Source: Sphingomonas sp. 8AM
Lineage (GTDB): Bacteria > Pseudomonadota > Alphaproteobacteria > Sphingomonadales > Sphingomonadaceae
Direction: 5' to 3'
DNA: 64,000 nt
Assembly: GCF_902506455.1 (NCBI RefSeq)
Contig: NZ_LR733844.1
Location: 784,415-848,414 of the forward strand
The notes beneath the pieces are model-generated. The model saw nothing but the letters and a program-made list of their open reading frames with translations. It did no database searches and was not told where the DNA came from. Numbering within the stretch: the first letter of the stretch is position 1; each line of letters opens with the position of its first letter. The position numbers and the translations under genes were made by a program. This document shows, one piece after another, positions 25,639 to 34,458 of the stretch.

Positions 25639-28600
25639 GGGCTTGCTCCGGATGACTGGCGTTGCGCCCCGCCGCAGTGGCGCCGCGGCGACGGTGGACG
25701 AGGCTGAAGATGATGGGAACGAACATGAGCGTGGCAAAGGTGGCGACCAGCAAACCGCCGATGACCGCGCGGCCGAGCGGCGCATTCTGCTCGCCGCCCT
25801 CGCCCAGCCCCAGCGCCATCGGCAACATGCCGATGATCATTGCCAGCGCCGTCATCAGCACCGGGCGAAAGCGCGTCATCCCGGCCTCCAGCGCCGCAGC
25901 CGTTGCGTCGCCTAGGTCGGCCAGCCGCTCGCGCGCGAAGCTCACCACCAGGATCGCGTTCGCGGTGGCGACGCCCATGCACATGATCGCGCCGGTGAGC
26001 GCCGGCACCGACAGTGTCGTGCCGGTGACGAACAGCATCCAGATGATCCCCGCCAGCGCACCGGGCAGCGCGGTAATGATCACGAACGGATCGAGCCAGC
26101 TCTGGAAGTTCACCACGATCAGGAGGTAGATCAACACGATCGCGCCGAGCAGCCCGTAGCCCAGACCGGAAAAGGCGCTGTTCATCGTCGCATATTGCCC
26201 CCGCATCGTGACGGTCACGCCCTTGGGTGCCTCGGCCTTGAGGTCGTCGAGCACCCGCTGGATGTCGCCCGATACCGCGCCCAGATCACGCCCGGCCGGC
26301 GTCGCGAAGATGTCGACGACCGGGGCGATATTGTAGTGCGACACGACCGCCGGCGCGGTGCTGCGGACGATCGTGCCCAGTCCGCCCAATACCTGCGAGC
26401 GACCGCTGCTGCCGGTCACCGGAATGCTCGACAGATCGCTCATCGAGCCGACGCGATATTCCGGGGCCTGCGCCACCACCGGATAGGACACGCCGTTGTC
26501 GGGGTTGAGGAAGAACACGGGCGCGGTCTGTCCGGTGCCCGCCAGCGAGCTTGCCAGGCTGGTCGTAACGTCGCGCTCGGTCAGCCCATACTGGCCGATG
26601 CGACTGCGATCGACGGCCACGTTGAGCTGCGGATAGCGCGCCGATTGCTGGATGCGGGCGTCGGCCAGACCCGGGACGTGCGCGATGCGGCGCATGATCT
26701 TCTGCGCATAAGCGGCATTGGCCGCGGCGTCCTTGCCGGTGACCTGGATATCGATCGGCGCGGGCGCCCCGAAGTTCAGGATCTGGCTGGTGATATCCGC
26801 CGGCAGGAACGAGAACGTCGCACCGGGGAAATCGCGCGGCAATTGCTCGCGCAGACGGCGGACATAATCCTCGGTCGGCCGGTGATCGTGCGACAGCTGG
26901 ATCAGCACGTCACCGTCCTGCGGCCCCACCGTTCCCGAGTTGTTGTAGGTCGTGTTGATCGAGCTGACCGGCAGCCCGATGTTGTCGACCACCGACACCA
27001 GCTGGTCCGCCGGGATGATCTGCCGAATGCGGCGCTGGATCCGGTCGAATTCGGCCGAGGTCTGCTCGATCCGGCTGCCCACCGGCGCGCGAACGTGCAT
27101 CGCAATCTGACCGGCGTCGACCGATGGAAAGAAATTCTGCCCGAGAAACGGCACCAGCCCGAACGACAGCAGCACCACGGCGAGGAATCCGACCACGAAT
27201 ACCTTCGGGGCAGCGAGTACGCGTTCCAGAACCCCGCCGTAACCGGTCCGGAACCGCTCGAACCGCCCCTCGAACCCGCGCTGGAAGCGCACCAGCGGGT
27301 TGCGCGACGTCACCGAACCGGCGCTATGCTGGTCGTGCTCGTCTCCCGAACCATGCGGGCGCAGCAGGTACATCGCCATTGTCGGCACCAAGGTGCGCGA
27401 CAGGATGAACGAAGCGATCATCGCGAACACCACTGCAAGCGCAAGCGGCACGAACAGGAACCCCGCGACCCCCGGCAGGAAGAACATCGGCACGAACACG
27501 ATACAGATGCACAGCAGCGAGACGAACGCCGGCGTCACGATCTGCGCCGCACCGTCCAGGATCGCGCGGTGGACCGGCTTGCCCTGCTCGAGATGCCAGT
27601 TGATGTTCTCGATCGTCACCGTCGCGTCGTCGACCAGAATGCCGACCGCCAGGCTCAGACCGCCCAAGGTCATGGTGTTGAGCGTATTGCCCGTCACCGC
27701 CAGCCCGATGATCGCCGACAGAATCGCCAGCGGGATCGAGATGGCGATGATCACCGTCGAACGCCATGAACCGAGGAACAGCAGGATCATCAGGCTGGTC
27801 AGCGCCGCCGCGATCGCGCCTTCCTTGATGACGCCCTCGACAGCGGCCTTCACGAACAGCGACTGATCGCCGATCGGCACAATCTTGAGCGTCGAGGGCA
27901 GCGTCTCCTGGATCTTGGGCAGCGCGTCCTTGATGCCCTGCACGATCGCTAGGGTCGAGGTCGCGCCGTTCTTCAGAACGGTCATGATAACCGAGCGTGA
28001 GCCATCGACATGGACGACGTTCGTCTGTGGCGCCGCGCCGTCGCGGACATGCGCGACGTCGCGCATGTAGATGGTCGCGCCGTTCACGACCTTCACCGGA
28101 AGGCTGTTCAGCTCTTCTATGGATCCCGGAGCGTTGTTGAGCCGTACGCTATACTGAAAGCCGCCGATCTTGGCGAAGCCGGCCGGATTGATCTGGTTCT
28201 GGGCCGCGATGGCGTTGCCGACATCCTGCGCCGACAACCCTTTCGACTGCAGGGCATCGGGGTCGAGGTCGATCTGGATCTGGCGCTGGCGTCCGCCCGA
28301 GGGATAGGGGATCGCCGCCCCCGGCACGGTCACCAGCCCGGGCCGCACCTGGTTGCTGGCCAGATCGAACATCTGCCCCTCGGACAGGCCCTTGGCTGAG
28401 AGCGCGAGCTGGACGATCGGCACCGTCGAGGCACTGTAGTTGAGCACCAGCGGCGGGGTGATCCCCGGCGGCAGCTGCTTGAGCACGGTCTGCGACACCG
28501 ACGTGACCTGCGCGGTCGCCGTGCGGATGTCGGCGCCGGGCTGGAAATAGATCTTCACCACCCCGATCCCGGGCAGCGACTGACTCTCGATATGGTCGAT

Positions 28601-28834
28601 GTCGTTGACGGTGGTGGTCAGCACCCGCTCGAACGGGGTGATAATCCGCCCCGACATCTCGTCGGGCGACAGGCCGGAATATTGCCAGGCGGTCGCGATC
28701 ACCGGCACCTTGATGTCGGGGAAGATGTCGACGGGCGTGCGGAGTGCCGCAAGCACCCCGACGACCGCGATCAGGATCGCCATCACGATGAACGTCAACG
28801 GTCTCGCCAGCGCTATGCGTACGATGCCGATCAT
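25631..28834 (-). CDS. RND multidrug efflux transporter, HAE1-like
   Basis: 1067 residues with 12 predicted membrane segments and two large periplasmic loops. It shows the N-terminal FIVMAILIAVVGVLAALRTPVDIFP and the TM4 proton-relay motif GILVDDATVTIEN. The second repeat shows MCMGVATANAILVVSFARE and MTALAMIIGMLPMALGLGEG. It exports toxic or hydrophobic compounds by proton antiport together with the downstream adaptor and channel. ATG 28834 begins with the usual MIGIVRIALARP. It is divergent from a LysR regulator, its likely controller. The substrate is unknown. Confidence 0.94.
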   Translation of the reverse strand: MIGIVRIALARPLTFIVMAILIAVVGVLAALRTPVDIFPDIKVPVIATAWQYSGLSPDEMSGRIITPFERVLTTTVNDIDHIESQSLPGIGVVKIYFQPGADIRTATAQVTSVSQTVLKQLPPGITPPLVLNYSASTVPIVQLALSAKGLSEGQMFDLASNQVRPGLVTVPGAAIPYPSGGRQRQIQIDLDPDALQSKGLSAQDVGNAIAAQNQINPAGFAKIGGFQYSVRLNNAPGSIEELNSLPVKVVNGATIYMRDVAHVRDGAAPQTNVVHVDGSRSVIMTVLKNGATSTLAIVQGIKDALPKIQETLPSTLKIVPIGDQSLFVKAAVEGVIKEGAIAAALTSLMILLFLGSWRSTVIIAISIPLAILSAIIGLAVTGNTLNTMTLGGLSLAVGILVDDATVTIENINWHLEQGKPVHRAILDGAAQIVTPAFVSLLCICIVFVPMFFLPGVAGFLFVPLALAVVFAMIASFILSRTLVPTMAMYLLRPHGSGDEHDQHSAGSVTSRNPLVRFQRGFEGRFERFRTGYGGVLERVLAAPKVFVVGFLAVVLLSFGLVPFLGQNFFPSVDAGQIAMHVRAPVGSRIEQTSAEFDRIQRRIRQIIPADQLVSVVDNIGLPVSSINTTYNNSGTVGPQDGDVLIQLSHDHRPTEDYVRRLREQLPRDFPGATFSFLPADITSQILNFGAPAPIDIQVTGKDAAANAAYAQKIMRRIAHVPGLADARIQQSARYPQLNVAVDRSRIGQYGLTERDVTTSLASSLAGTGQTAPVFFLNPDNGVSYPVVAQAPEYRVGSMSDLSSIPVTGSSGRSQVLGGLGTIVRSTAPAVVSHYNIAPVVDIFATPAGRDLGAVSGDIQRVLDDLKAEAPKGVTVTMRGQYATMNSAFSGLGYGLLGAIVLIYLLIVVNFQSWLDPFVIITALPGALAGIIWMLFVTGTTLSVPALTGAIMCMGVATANAILVVSFARERLADLGDATAAALEAGMTRFRPVLMTALAMIIGMLPMALGLGEGGEQNAPLGRAVIGGLLVATFATLMFVPIIFSLVHRRRGATAAGRNASHPEQAHV

Positions 28835-28977
28835 GGCGAGAACTTTCCCTGATGGCGCCGGCCCCGTGCACGGCGTCGCGCGTCAACCTGGCGCGCAGCG
28901 ACGGTCATCTGGAGAAGACGGCGGCGCGATGATATGCCGCAGTGCGGCGAATGCGCGCCGGTTGCGGGTTTGTCTAA

Positions 28978-29000
28978 TATTGTTTCTGCGCCGATCAATA
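28978..29000. promoter_or_regulatory. candidate LysR-binding inverted repeat
   Basis: TATTG-N13-CAATA, extended imperfectly outward (CTAA.../...CCTAG), between the divergent RND and LysR genes and ending 17 bases before the LysR ATG. Position and spacing fit the T-N11-A class of LysR recognition sites and autoregulation. Confidence 0.5.
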
Positions 29001-29017
29001 CCTAGAAGCTATCGATC

Positions 29018-29902
29018 ATGGAACTGCGACATCTGCGCTATTTCGTCCAGGTGGCGGAGGACTTGCATTTCGCGCGCGCCGCGGCGCGGCTCGGCATCTC
29101 GCAGCCACCGCTCAGCCTGCAGATTCGTCAGCTGGAGGAATGGATTGGCGTACGCCTGCTCGATCGTACCAGCAGGCGCGTCACCCTCACCCCGGCCGGC
29201 ACCGTTTTTCTACAGGGAGCGAAACGGGCGCTGGCGGAGGCCGAACGGGCGGTGTCGATCGCGCGCGACGTCGCCCGAGGAGAACAGGGTGAGTTGCGTG
29301 TGGGCTTCAACGCCTCGGCCCCCTTCGTCCCGCAGGTCGCCGCAGCGATCAACACTTTCAGGGCGCGCTACCCCGAGGTCCGACTCGCGCTTTCGGAAGT
29401 TGCGGGCACGGCGCAGGTCGAGGCGATCCTCGTCGGCGGCATGGACGTCGGCTTCCTGCGCAGCGCCGCCCCGCCGGTCTTGCCGCCCGGACTTGTCGCG
29501 ACGTGCATTCTACGGGAGCGGTTGATGCTCGCGACCAATCCCGACCATCCACTCGCCGGGCGTCGCGATCTGCGTCTCGCGGAGGCCGCCGCCTTCCCGC
29601 TCGTCGTCTATGGCAGCCATCGCTGCGGTGGCTTCACCGAGGAGCTGTTCGCCCTGATCCGCGCCGCCGGTGCCGAGCCCGATGTGGTGCAGACAGTGCA
29701 GGAAGTGTCCACCCTGCTCGGACTGGTCGCCGCCGGGATCGGCATCACGGTCGTGGCGCAGTCGCTCGGTGCGCTCAGGTCCACGGGCCTGGTCTACACC
29801 CAATTGGCAGACCCGGAGGCCGTCAGCGCGATCTGGATGGTCCACGCGACCGCCGCTGCGCCGACCGCAGCCAACTTCGCGGAGATCGTGCAAGCCACGT
29901 GA
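29018..29902 (+). CDS. LysR-family transcriptional regulator
   Basis: 294 residues. An N-terminal winged helix (MELRHLRYFVQVAEDLHFARAA... through residue 60, LLDRTSRRVTLTPAG) is followed by a linker helix and a periplasmic-binding-like effector domain (90-290). The type resembles BenM/CatM-like regulators, with GELRVGFNASAPF. It is divergent from the RND efflux operon with 183 bases between starts, so control of that pump is likely. No strong Shine-Dalgarno is visible, but the first residues match the family start exactly. Confidence 0.92.
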   Translation: MELRHLRYFVQVAEDLHFARAAARLGISQPPLSLQIRQLEEWIGVRLLDRTSRRVTLTPAGTVFLQGAKRALAEAERAVSIARDVARGEQGELRVGFNASAPFVPQVAAAINTFRARYPEVRLALSEVAGTAQVEAILVGGMDVGFLRSAAPPVLPPGLVATCILRERLMLATNPDHPLAGRRDLRLAEAAAFPLVVYGSHRCGGFTEELFALIRAAGAEPDVVQTVQEVSTLLGLVAAGIGITVVAQSLGALRSTGLVYTQLADPEAVSAIWMVHATAAAPTAANFAEIVQAT

Positions 29903-30274
29903 GACGCCCCGAAAATGTCCAGATCTTGCCCGGATGCAAGAGCGGTAAAAACCAACGTCCTCGAAGCCGTGGCTGTCGCTTCGTGGATCAAAGGCCGGGC
30001 GCCTTTCGACGCGCTGGTTTTTCGGAGCGAGTTAGGACGTGACACGCGGGCATGCCCGGCCGGTTCAGCCTTCCCACTCTGCTTCAGAAAGCATGCGGCA
30101 AATTCAGCGCGCAAAAAGGCTGCTCGCCACAGCTGTCAACGAATGTGCCAACGACTTGACGCAGTCGGTAATTACCGCGGTAAGAGGACACGACACACAC
30201 CCCGCCGGGCTGCTGCGCAACCTTTCATCACGCCGGATTACGGACGTTGCTTGAACAATCCGGTGCAACGGATC
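29903..30274. other. 372-base region without a recognised gene
   Basis: Downstream of the LysR gene. Overlapping short frames look spurious. It contains a perfect 12-base palindrome TTACCGCGGTAA at 30171-30182, with TTGACG about 16 bases before it. No function could be assigned. The right end abuts tRNA-Gln. Confidence 0.45.
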
Positions 30275-30349
30275 TGGCTGGGGCGGCAGGATTCGAACCT
30301 GCGAATGGCGGCATCAAAAGCCGCTGCCTTACCGCTTGGCGACGCCCCA
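30275..30349 (-). tRNA. tRNA-Gln (TTG anticodon)
   Basis: Reading the minus strand from 30349, acceptor TGGGGCG pairs with CGCCCCA. The D arm has AAGCGGTAAGGC, the anticodon stem GCGGC encloses loop TTTTGAT (anticodon TTG), and the T arm has GGTTCGAATCC. CCA is encoded. All four stems form. Confidence 0.96.
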
Positions 30350-30385
30350 ACGAGCCGCGCGCCTTAGCGGGGCGCGCGGGAAAGC

Positions 30386-31465
30386 TCAACCGATACGATG
30401 CAGCCAACCGTGCGAATCTTCAGCGCGGCCGCGCTGGATCGCGCTCAGGCGCTCGAGGAAGTGCGCGGTGAGCTGGCCGGTACCGCCGCTGCCGATCGTG
30501 AATTCATAATCCGGCCCCGCGACGCGGCCGATCGGGGTCACCACCGCGGCGGTGCCGCAGGCGAAGCTCTCGACCAGCCGGCCGCTGGCGGCATCCGCGC
30601 GCCAGTCCTCGATCGCATAGGGCTCTTCCTGCACCGTAAGACCCTGATCGCGCGCGATCTGCAGGATTGAATCGCGCGTGATCCCGGGCAGGATCGTGCC
30701 CGTCAGCGGCGGGGTGCGCAGCGACCCGTCCTCGAAGACGAAGAAGATGTTCATGCCGCCCAATTCCTCAATCCAGCGCCGCTCGGCGGCGTCGAGGAAC
30801 ACGACCTGATCATAACCGCGGCGGATCGCCTCCTGCTGCGCGATCAGGCTGGTGGCGTAGTTGCCGCCGCATTTCGCCGCACCGGTGCCGCCAGGGGCCG
30901 CGCGGGTATAGTCATGGCTTACCCACAGCGACACCGCGCGCGCGCCGCCCTTCCAGTAAGCGCCGACCGACGAGGCGAGCACCATGTAGAGATATTCGGC
31001 GGACGGCTTCACGCCGAGAAACGCCTCGGACGCGATCATGAAGGGGCGCAGGTACAGCGAACCACCCTCGACGCTGGGCATCCACTCGCGTTCGGTGAGC
31101 ACCAGCCGCTCGACCGACTCGAGGAACAGCTTCTCGGGCAGATCGGGCATCGCCATCCGCCGCGCCGAGGCGTTGAAGCGACGCGCATTCGCGTCCGGGC
31201 GGAACAGCGCCAATCCGCCATCCTCGAGCCGATAGGCCTTCAGCCCCTCGAAAATTTCCTGCGCATAATGGAGCACCGACGAGGCCGGATCCATCGTCAG
31301 CGGCATTCGCTGCGAAATCCGGCCGTCGTGCCAGCCGCGCCCCTCCGAATAATGGAGCACCGCCATGTGATCGGTAAACACGCGCCCAAAGCCGGGATCG
31401 ACCAGCCGCGCGGCACGCTCATTGGCGGAAACGGGCGACGGATGCGGTTCGAACGCGAAGTTCAC
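30386..31465 (-). CDS. ilvE: branched-chain amino acid aminotransferase
   Basis: 359-residue class IV PLP enzyme that interconverts Leu/Ile/Val and their 2-oxo acids in the cytoplasm. The PLP lysine lies in GAAKCGGNYA. Other family blocks are LHYAQEIFEGLKAYR, the LYLRPFM phosphate-side strand, EELGGMNIFFVF and SFACGTAAVVTPIG. This is the long type II BCAT of about 360 residues. The start is GTG 31465, with GGAGG six bases upstream; the ATG at 31540 lacks homology. It is divergent from a MarR regulator, and tRNA-Gln follows it. Confidence 0.92.
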   Translation of the reverse strand: MNFAFEPHPSPVSANERAARLVDPGFGRVFTDHMAVLHYSEGRGWHDGRISQRMPLTMDPASSVLHYAQEIFEGLKAYRLEDGGLALFRPDANARRFNASARRMAMPDLPEKLFLESVERLVLTEREWMPSVEGGSLYLRPFMIASEAFLGVKPSAEYLYMVLASSVGAYWKGGARAVSLWVSHDYTRAAPGGTGAAKCGGNYATSLIAQQEAIRRGYDQVVFLDAAERRWIEELGGMNIFFVFEDGSLRTPPLTGTILPGITRDSILQIARDQGLTVQEEPYAIEDWRADAASGRLVESFACGTAAVVTPIGRVAGPDYEFTIGSGGTGQLTAHFLERLSAIQRGRAEDSHGWLHRIG

Positions 31466-31533
31466 AGGACCTCCAGAGATCGCAGGCGCGCGACCGTTGG
31501 TCGACGCACCGGGGTTGCAGCGGCCTAGGGCCG

Positions 31534-32040
31534 ATGGCAAAGCGGGTCAACATGGCTGCCTCAACGCATTCCGCCTCGCCGCTTTTCCTGCGCGAAACCG
31601 AGATTCGTCGCGGCCTGGAGCTGCTGTATTTCGGCAATGCGCACATCACGCGCTCGATCGATCGCGGCCTCGCCCGGCAGGGCCTGGGCCGCGCGCACCA
31701 CCGCGCGCTCTATTTCATCGCGCGCAAGCCCGACATGCCGGTCAGCGACCTGCTGGCGTTGCTCGCGATCACCAAACAGTCGCTCGGACGCGTCCTCAAC
31801 GAGTTGATGGAGCGTGACCTGGTCGAGACGCGCGCGGGCGATCGTGACCGGCGGCAGCGGCTGTTGCGGCTCACCCCGGCCGGCCTTGAGCTGGAAGGCA
31901 GCCTGTACGAGGCGCTGCGGGAAAAATTATCGGCGGCCTATTCGCGCGCCGGGCAAGGCGCGGTGACGGGGTTCTGGGCGGTATTGGAGGGCTTGATCCC
32001 TGACGACGAGATCGCGCGGGTCGAGGGGCTGCGCGGGTAG
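31534..32040 (+). CDS. MarR-family transcriptional regulator
   Basis: 168 residues. A winged-helix MarR core spans about 30-140: LGRAHHRALYFIARKPDMPVS, the recognition-helix region LAITKQSLGRVLNEL and the wing DRDRRQRLLRLTPAG. Flanking dimerisation helices are present. Start ATG 31534 is used; ATG 31552 six codons later is an alternative. It is divergent from the aminotransferase gene with overlapping upstream regions, but the target is unknown. Confidence 0.88.
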   Translation: MAKRVNMAASTHSASPLFLRETEIRRGLELLYFGNAHITRSIDRGLARQGLGRAHHRALYFIARKPDMPVSDLLALLAITKQSLGRVLNELMERDLVETRAGDRDRRQRLLRLTPAGLELEGSLYEALREKLSAAYSRAGQGAVTGFWAVLEGLIPDDEIARVEGLRG

Positions 32041-32093
32041 GTTTCCCTTGGTGGATGTGGCGCCATCCATATCGCCAATCACCCGGCGCTCTT

Positions 32094-32178
32094 CGTCACT
32101 TCGGACGTGATCCGGGCTCCCGCTTTCACTTCGGGCGCGAGGAAAAGTTTGGTTCCGGGTCAAGTCCGGGACTACGGT
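32094..32178. repeat. paired palindromic intergenic repeat, copy c
   Basis: Arms CGTCACTTCGGACGTGATCC...CCCGCTTT and AAAAGTTTGGTTCCGGGTC...AAGTCCGGGAC, between the convergent MarR and proC genes. A bidirectional terminator role is plausible. Confidence 0.65.
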
Positions 32179-32187
32179 TGACCCAGC

Positions 32188-32973
32188 TTAGCCCTTCGCC
32201 ATTTCCGCACCGCGCTTCGCGGCGGCGGCGAGCGTGCGTTCAAGCAGCGGGACGAGCCCCTCAGCCTCGTCGAGGACGTTGAGGCCCGCACGGGTCATCC
32301 CGCCGGGGCTTGCGACCGCATCGGCCAGCGCCCCGGGGCTGCGGTCGCTCGCCGCCACCATCGCCGCCGCGCCCTCGACAGTCGCCAGCGCCACCGCAGC
32401 CGCCTGCGCGGGGTCGAGCCCGATCGCGACGCCGCCCGCGGCCAACGCATCGACGAAGCGGAACAGGAACGCCGGGCCGCAGCCCGACAGCGCACCCGCG
32501 GCCGCGAAGCGCGCGGCGTCGTCGAACCACTCGACCAGCCCGAGCGGCGCCATCAACCGGTCGACGGTCGCACGTGCCGCGGCCGGCGCGTCGGGGGCAT
32601 GGATCGCGACCACCCCGCGGCCCAGCTCGACGGGCAGATTGGGCATTGTCTGGATCGCGACAGGTCCCGGGAACGCCGCCGAGAGTCGCGCAGGATCGGG
32701 GCCGGCGAGCATCGAGACGAGCAACGGCGCGCCGCCCACCCGCTCGCGATGCACCGCGGCAACCTCATCCAGCTGATGCGGCTTGATCCCCAGCACGACC
32801 ACGCCGGGGGGCGGGCCATCCGGCAAGGCCCGCGCCTGGCGCACGTCGCCGGGCAGCGCGCGATCATGCCGATTGACGACATCGACGTCCGCCGCTGCGA
32901 CGACGCCGCTATCCAGCCAGCGCCGCAACATCGCCGAGGCCATGTTGCCGCACCCGATCATCCACAATCGCAT
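32188..32973 (-). CDS. proC: pyrroline-5-carboxylate reductase
   Basis: 261-residue cytoplasmic enzyme that makes proline from pyrroline-5-carboxylate with NAD(P)H. Rossmann motif IGCGNMASAM is at residues 6-15. The C-terminal dimer domain contains ALSGCGPAFLFRFVDAL and SPGGMTRAGL. Start ATG 32973 follows the YbjN gene stop by 7 bases, indicating one transcript. It ends the tlyA-tspO-ubiK-ybjN-proC run. Confidence 0.94.
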   Translation of the reverse strand: MRLWMIGCGNMASAMLRRWLDSGVVAAADVDVVNRHDRALPGDVRQARALPDGPPPGVVVLGIKPHQLDEVAAVHRERVGGAPLLVSMLAGPDPARLSAAFPGPVAIQTMPNLPVELGRGVVAIHAPDAPAAARATVDRLMAPLGLVEWFDDAARFAAAGALSGCGPAFLFRFVDALAAGGVAIGLDPAQAAAVALATVEGAAAMVAASDRSPGALADAVASPGGMTRAGLNVLDEAEGLVPLLERTLAAAAKRGAEMAKG

Positions 32974-32980
32974 CGTCGAC

Positions 32981-33490
32981 TCAGGCCTCGCCCTGCGTCT
33001 CGACCATCGCCGCGGCGATCGCCTCCGCCGGCGACTTCCCGCCCCACAGCACGAACTGGAACACCGGGTAAAATCGCTCACACTCGTCGATTGCCGAGTC
33101 GATCAGCAGCTCGGCGGTGGCGAGCGCCATCGTCGCCTCGCCCTCGCGCGTCTCGATCGCAGTGGCGCAGCGATAGAGCAGGATGCCGCTCGACGACCAC
33201 ATTTCGAAATGGCCGAGCCACAATTGCTCGTTGATCAGCCCCAGCGTCTCGTAGATCTTGCCGCGCCGCCCTTCCGCGACCTTCACGTCCGGGAAGGCGA
33301 GCAGTTGCACGACGCCATCCTCCTCGCGCCACAGCGCACGAAGTTCATACTCGGTCCAGCTTCCCTTGACCGTCGCGGTGATCTCATCCTCGTTCCGCTC
33401 GCACGGCCAGCCATGCGCGAGGAAATAGGATTCGAGCATGTCGAGCGGCGCTTCGGGCTCCGAGAATTGGTCGACTTCGTCAAGCATCAT
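32981..33490 (-). CDS. YbjN-domain protein
   Basis: 169 residues. The YbjN domain is related in fold to type III secretion chaperones. Here it reads LESYFLAHGWPCERNEDEI, ALWREEDGVVQLLAFPDVKV and FEMWSSSGILLYRCA. It is a cytoplasmic, non-enzymatic protein; E. coli YbjN affects motility and stress genes. It is commonly placed before proC in sphingomonads, but the reason is unknown. Two adjacent ATGs (33490 and 33487) are possible starts. Confidence 0.85.
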   Translation of the reverse strand: MMLDEVDQFSEPEAPLDMLESYFLAHGWPCERNEDEITATVKGSWTEYELRALWREEDGVVQLLAFPDVKVAEGRRGKIYETLGLINEQLWLGHFEMWSSSGILLYRCATAIETREGEATMALATAELLIDSAIDECERFYPVFQFVLWGGKSPAEAIAAAMVETQGEA

Positions 33491-33551
33491 GATCTTATCG
33501 CACGACCGCGGTCATGCGTCATCCCCGGCAGAGCAGGCGGCAGGCGCCGCG

Positions 33552-33812
33552 TCAGGCGGAAGGGCGCGCGGCAAGCGCCGCTTCCAGTTTCTCGATGCGC
33601 GCACGCAGCGCGTCATTCTCGTCGCGTGCGGCCACCGCCATCGCCTTCACCGTCTCGAATTCGTCGCGCGCGATGAAGTCGAGCCCGCCGATCCATTCGC
33701 GCGCCCGTGCGCGCGCGTTCGCCTCGGCCTCGCGGCCCATGCCGGCGATCGTGCCCGCGGCACCGTTGAACAGCTTGGCGACGTCACCAAAGAGCGGGTT
33801 TTCGGATTGCAT
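33552..33812 (-). CDS. ubiK: ubiquinone-biosynthesis accessory factor UbiK-like (BMFP)
   Basis: 86 residues, mostly alpha-helical. An amphipathic N-terminal half (NPLFGDVAKLFNGAAGTIAG) is followed by a C-terminal coiled coil (EFETVKAMAVAARDENDALRARIEKLEAAL). UbiK helps the aerobic UbiJ-centred ubiquinone complex and can fuse membranes in vitro. Size and both halves match the family. It lies 27 bases after tspO. Confidence 0.85.
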   Translation of the reverse strand: MQSENPLFGDVAKLFNGAAGTIAGMGREAEANARARAREWIGGLDFIARDEFETVKAMAVAARDENDALRARIEKLEAALAARPSA

Positions 33813-33839
33813 GGCGATTCGTCCTGCGAGAGCAAAGGG

Positions 33840-34394
33840 TCAGCGGATCACTTGGGACGCCGCGGGCGCTTGCACAACCCGTTCCGCATCCGGATTGAGC
33901 TGGCCGATCTGCCAATTGAGCGCACCCGCGACGCACAGCCACGCCATATAGGGCACCATCAACCACGCAGCGGCGCGGCGGATTTGCGCAAAAACGATGG
34001 TGGTGAGGATCGACAAGCCGAGGATCGCCACGATCAGCAGGAACGCCGCCGCGACCCGGTGCGCCCCGAAGAAGAGCGGCGTCCATGCGAGATTGCCGGC
34101 CAGTTGGGCGATGAACAAGGCAATGCCGAGCCCACGCAGCCGCGCACCGCGCGCGCTGAGTACCAGCGCGAGCGCGAGCCCCAGCATCACGTAGAGCAGC
34201 GACCAGACGACCGGGAAAGCCCAGCCGGGCGGCGTCAGCTCGGGCTTGGCGAGCACCGCATACCAGCCGTTCTGGTCCCCCGACGGTACGGTACGGCCGG
34301 ACAGAAAGCCGAGCAGCAACACCGCCGGCACCGCCACCACGGCATACCGCAGGAACGACGTCCGCAATTGCGGCTTCGATGCCAATTCGCCCAT
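33840..34394 (-). CDS. tspO: TspO/MBR (translocator protein) family
   Basis: 184-residue inner- or outer-membrane protein with five hydrophobic helices. The family motifs WYAVLAKPELTPPGWAFPVVW and LAWTPLFFGAHR are present. TspO binds porphyrins and modulates tetrapyrrole-linked regulation in alphaproteobacteria. Start ATG 34394 has GGAGGAG eight bases upstream. It sits between tlyA and ubiK. Confidence 0.9.
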   Translation of the reverse strand: MGELASKPQLRTSFLRYAVVAVPAVLLLGFLSGRTVPSGDQNGWYAVLAKPELTPPGWAFPVVWSLLYVMLGLALALVLSARGARLRGLGIALFIAQLAGNLAWTPLFFGAHRVAAAFLLIVAILGLSILTTIVFAQIRRAAAWLMVPYMAWLCVAGALNWQIGQLNPDAERVVQAPAASQVIR

Positions 34395-34458
34395 GCTCAC
34401 TCCTCCGTCACGCGATCCCGCACCGACATGCCGCATAGCGCATCATAGCGCGTCCGGT

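Noticed and set aside
26195..27769. Plus-strand 524-codon frame opposite the RND transporter
   Set aside because: Shadow frame with low-complexity Arg/Asp/His composition and no homology.
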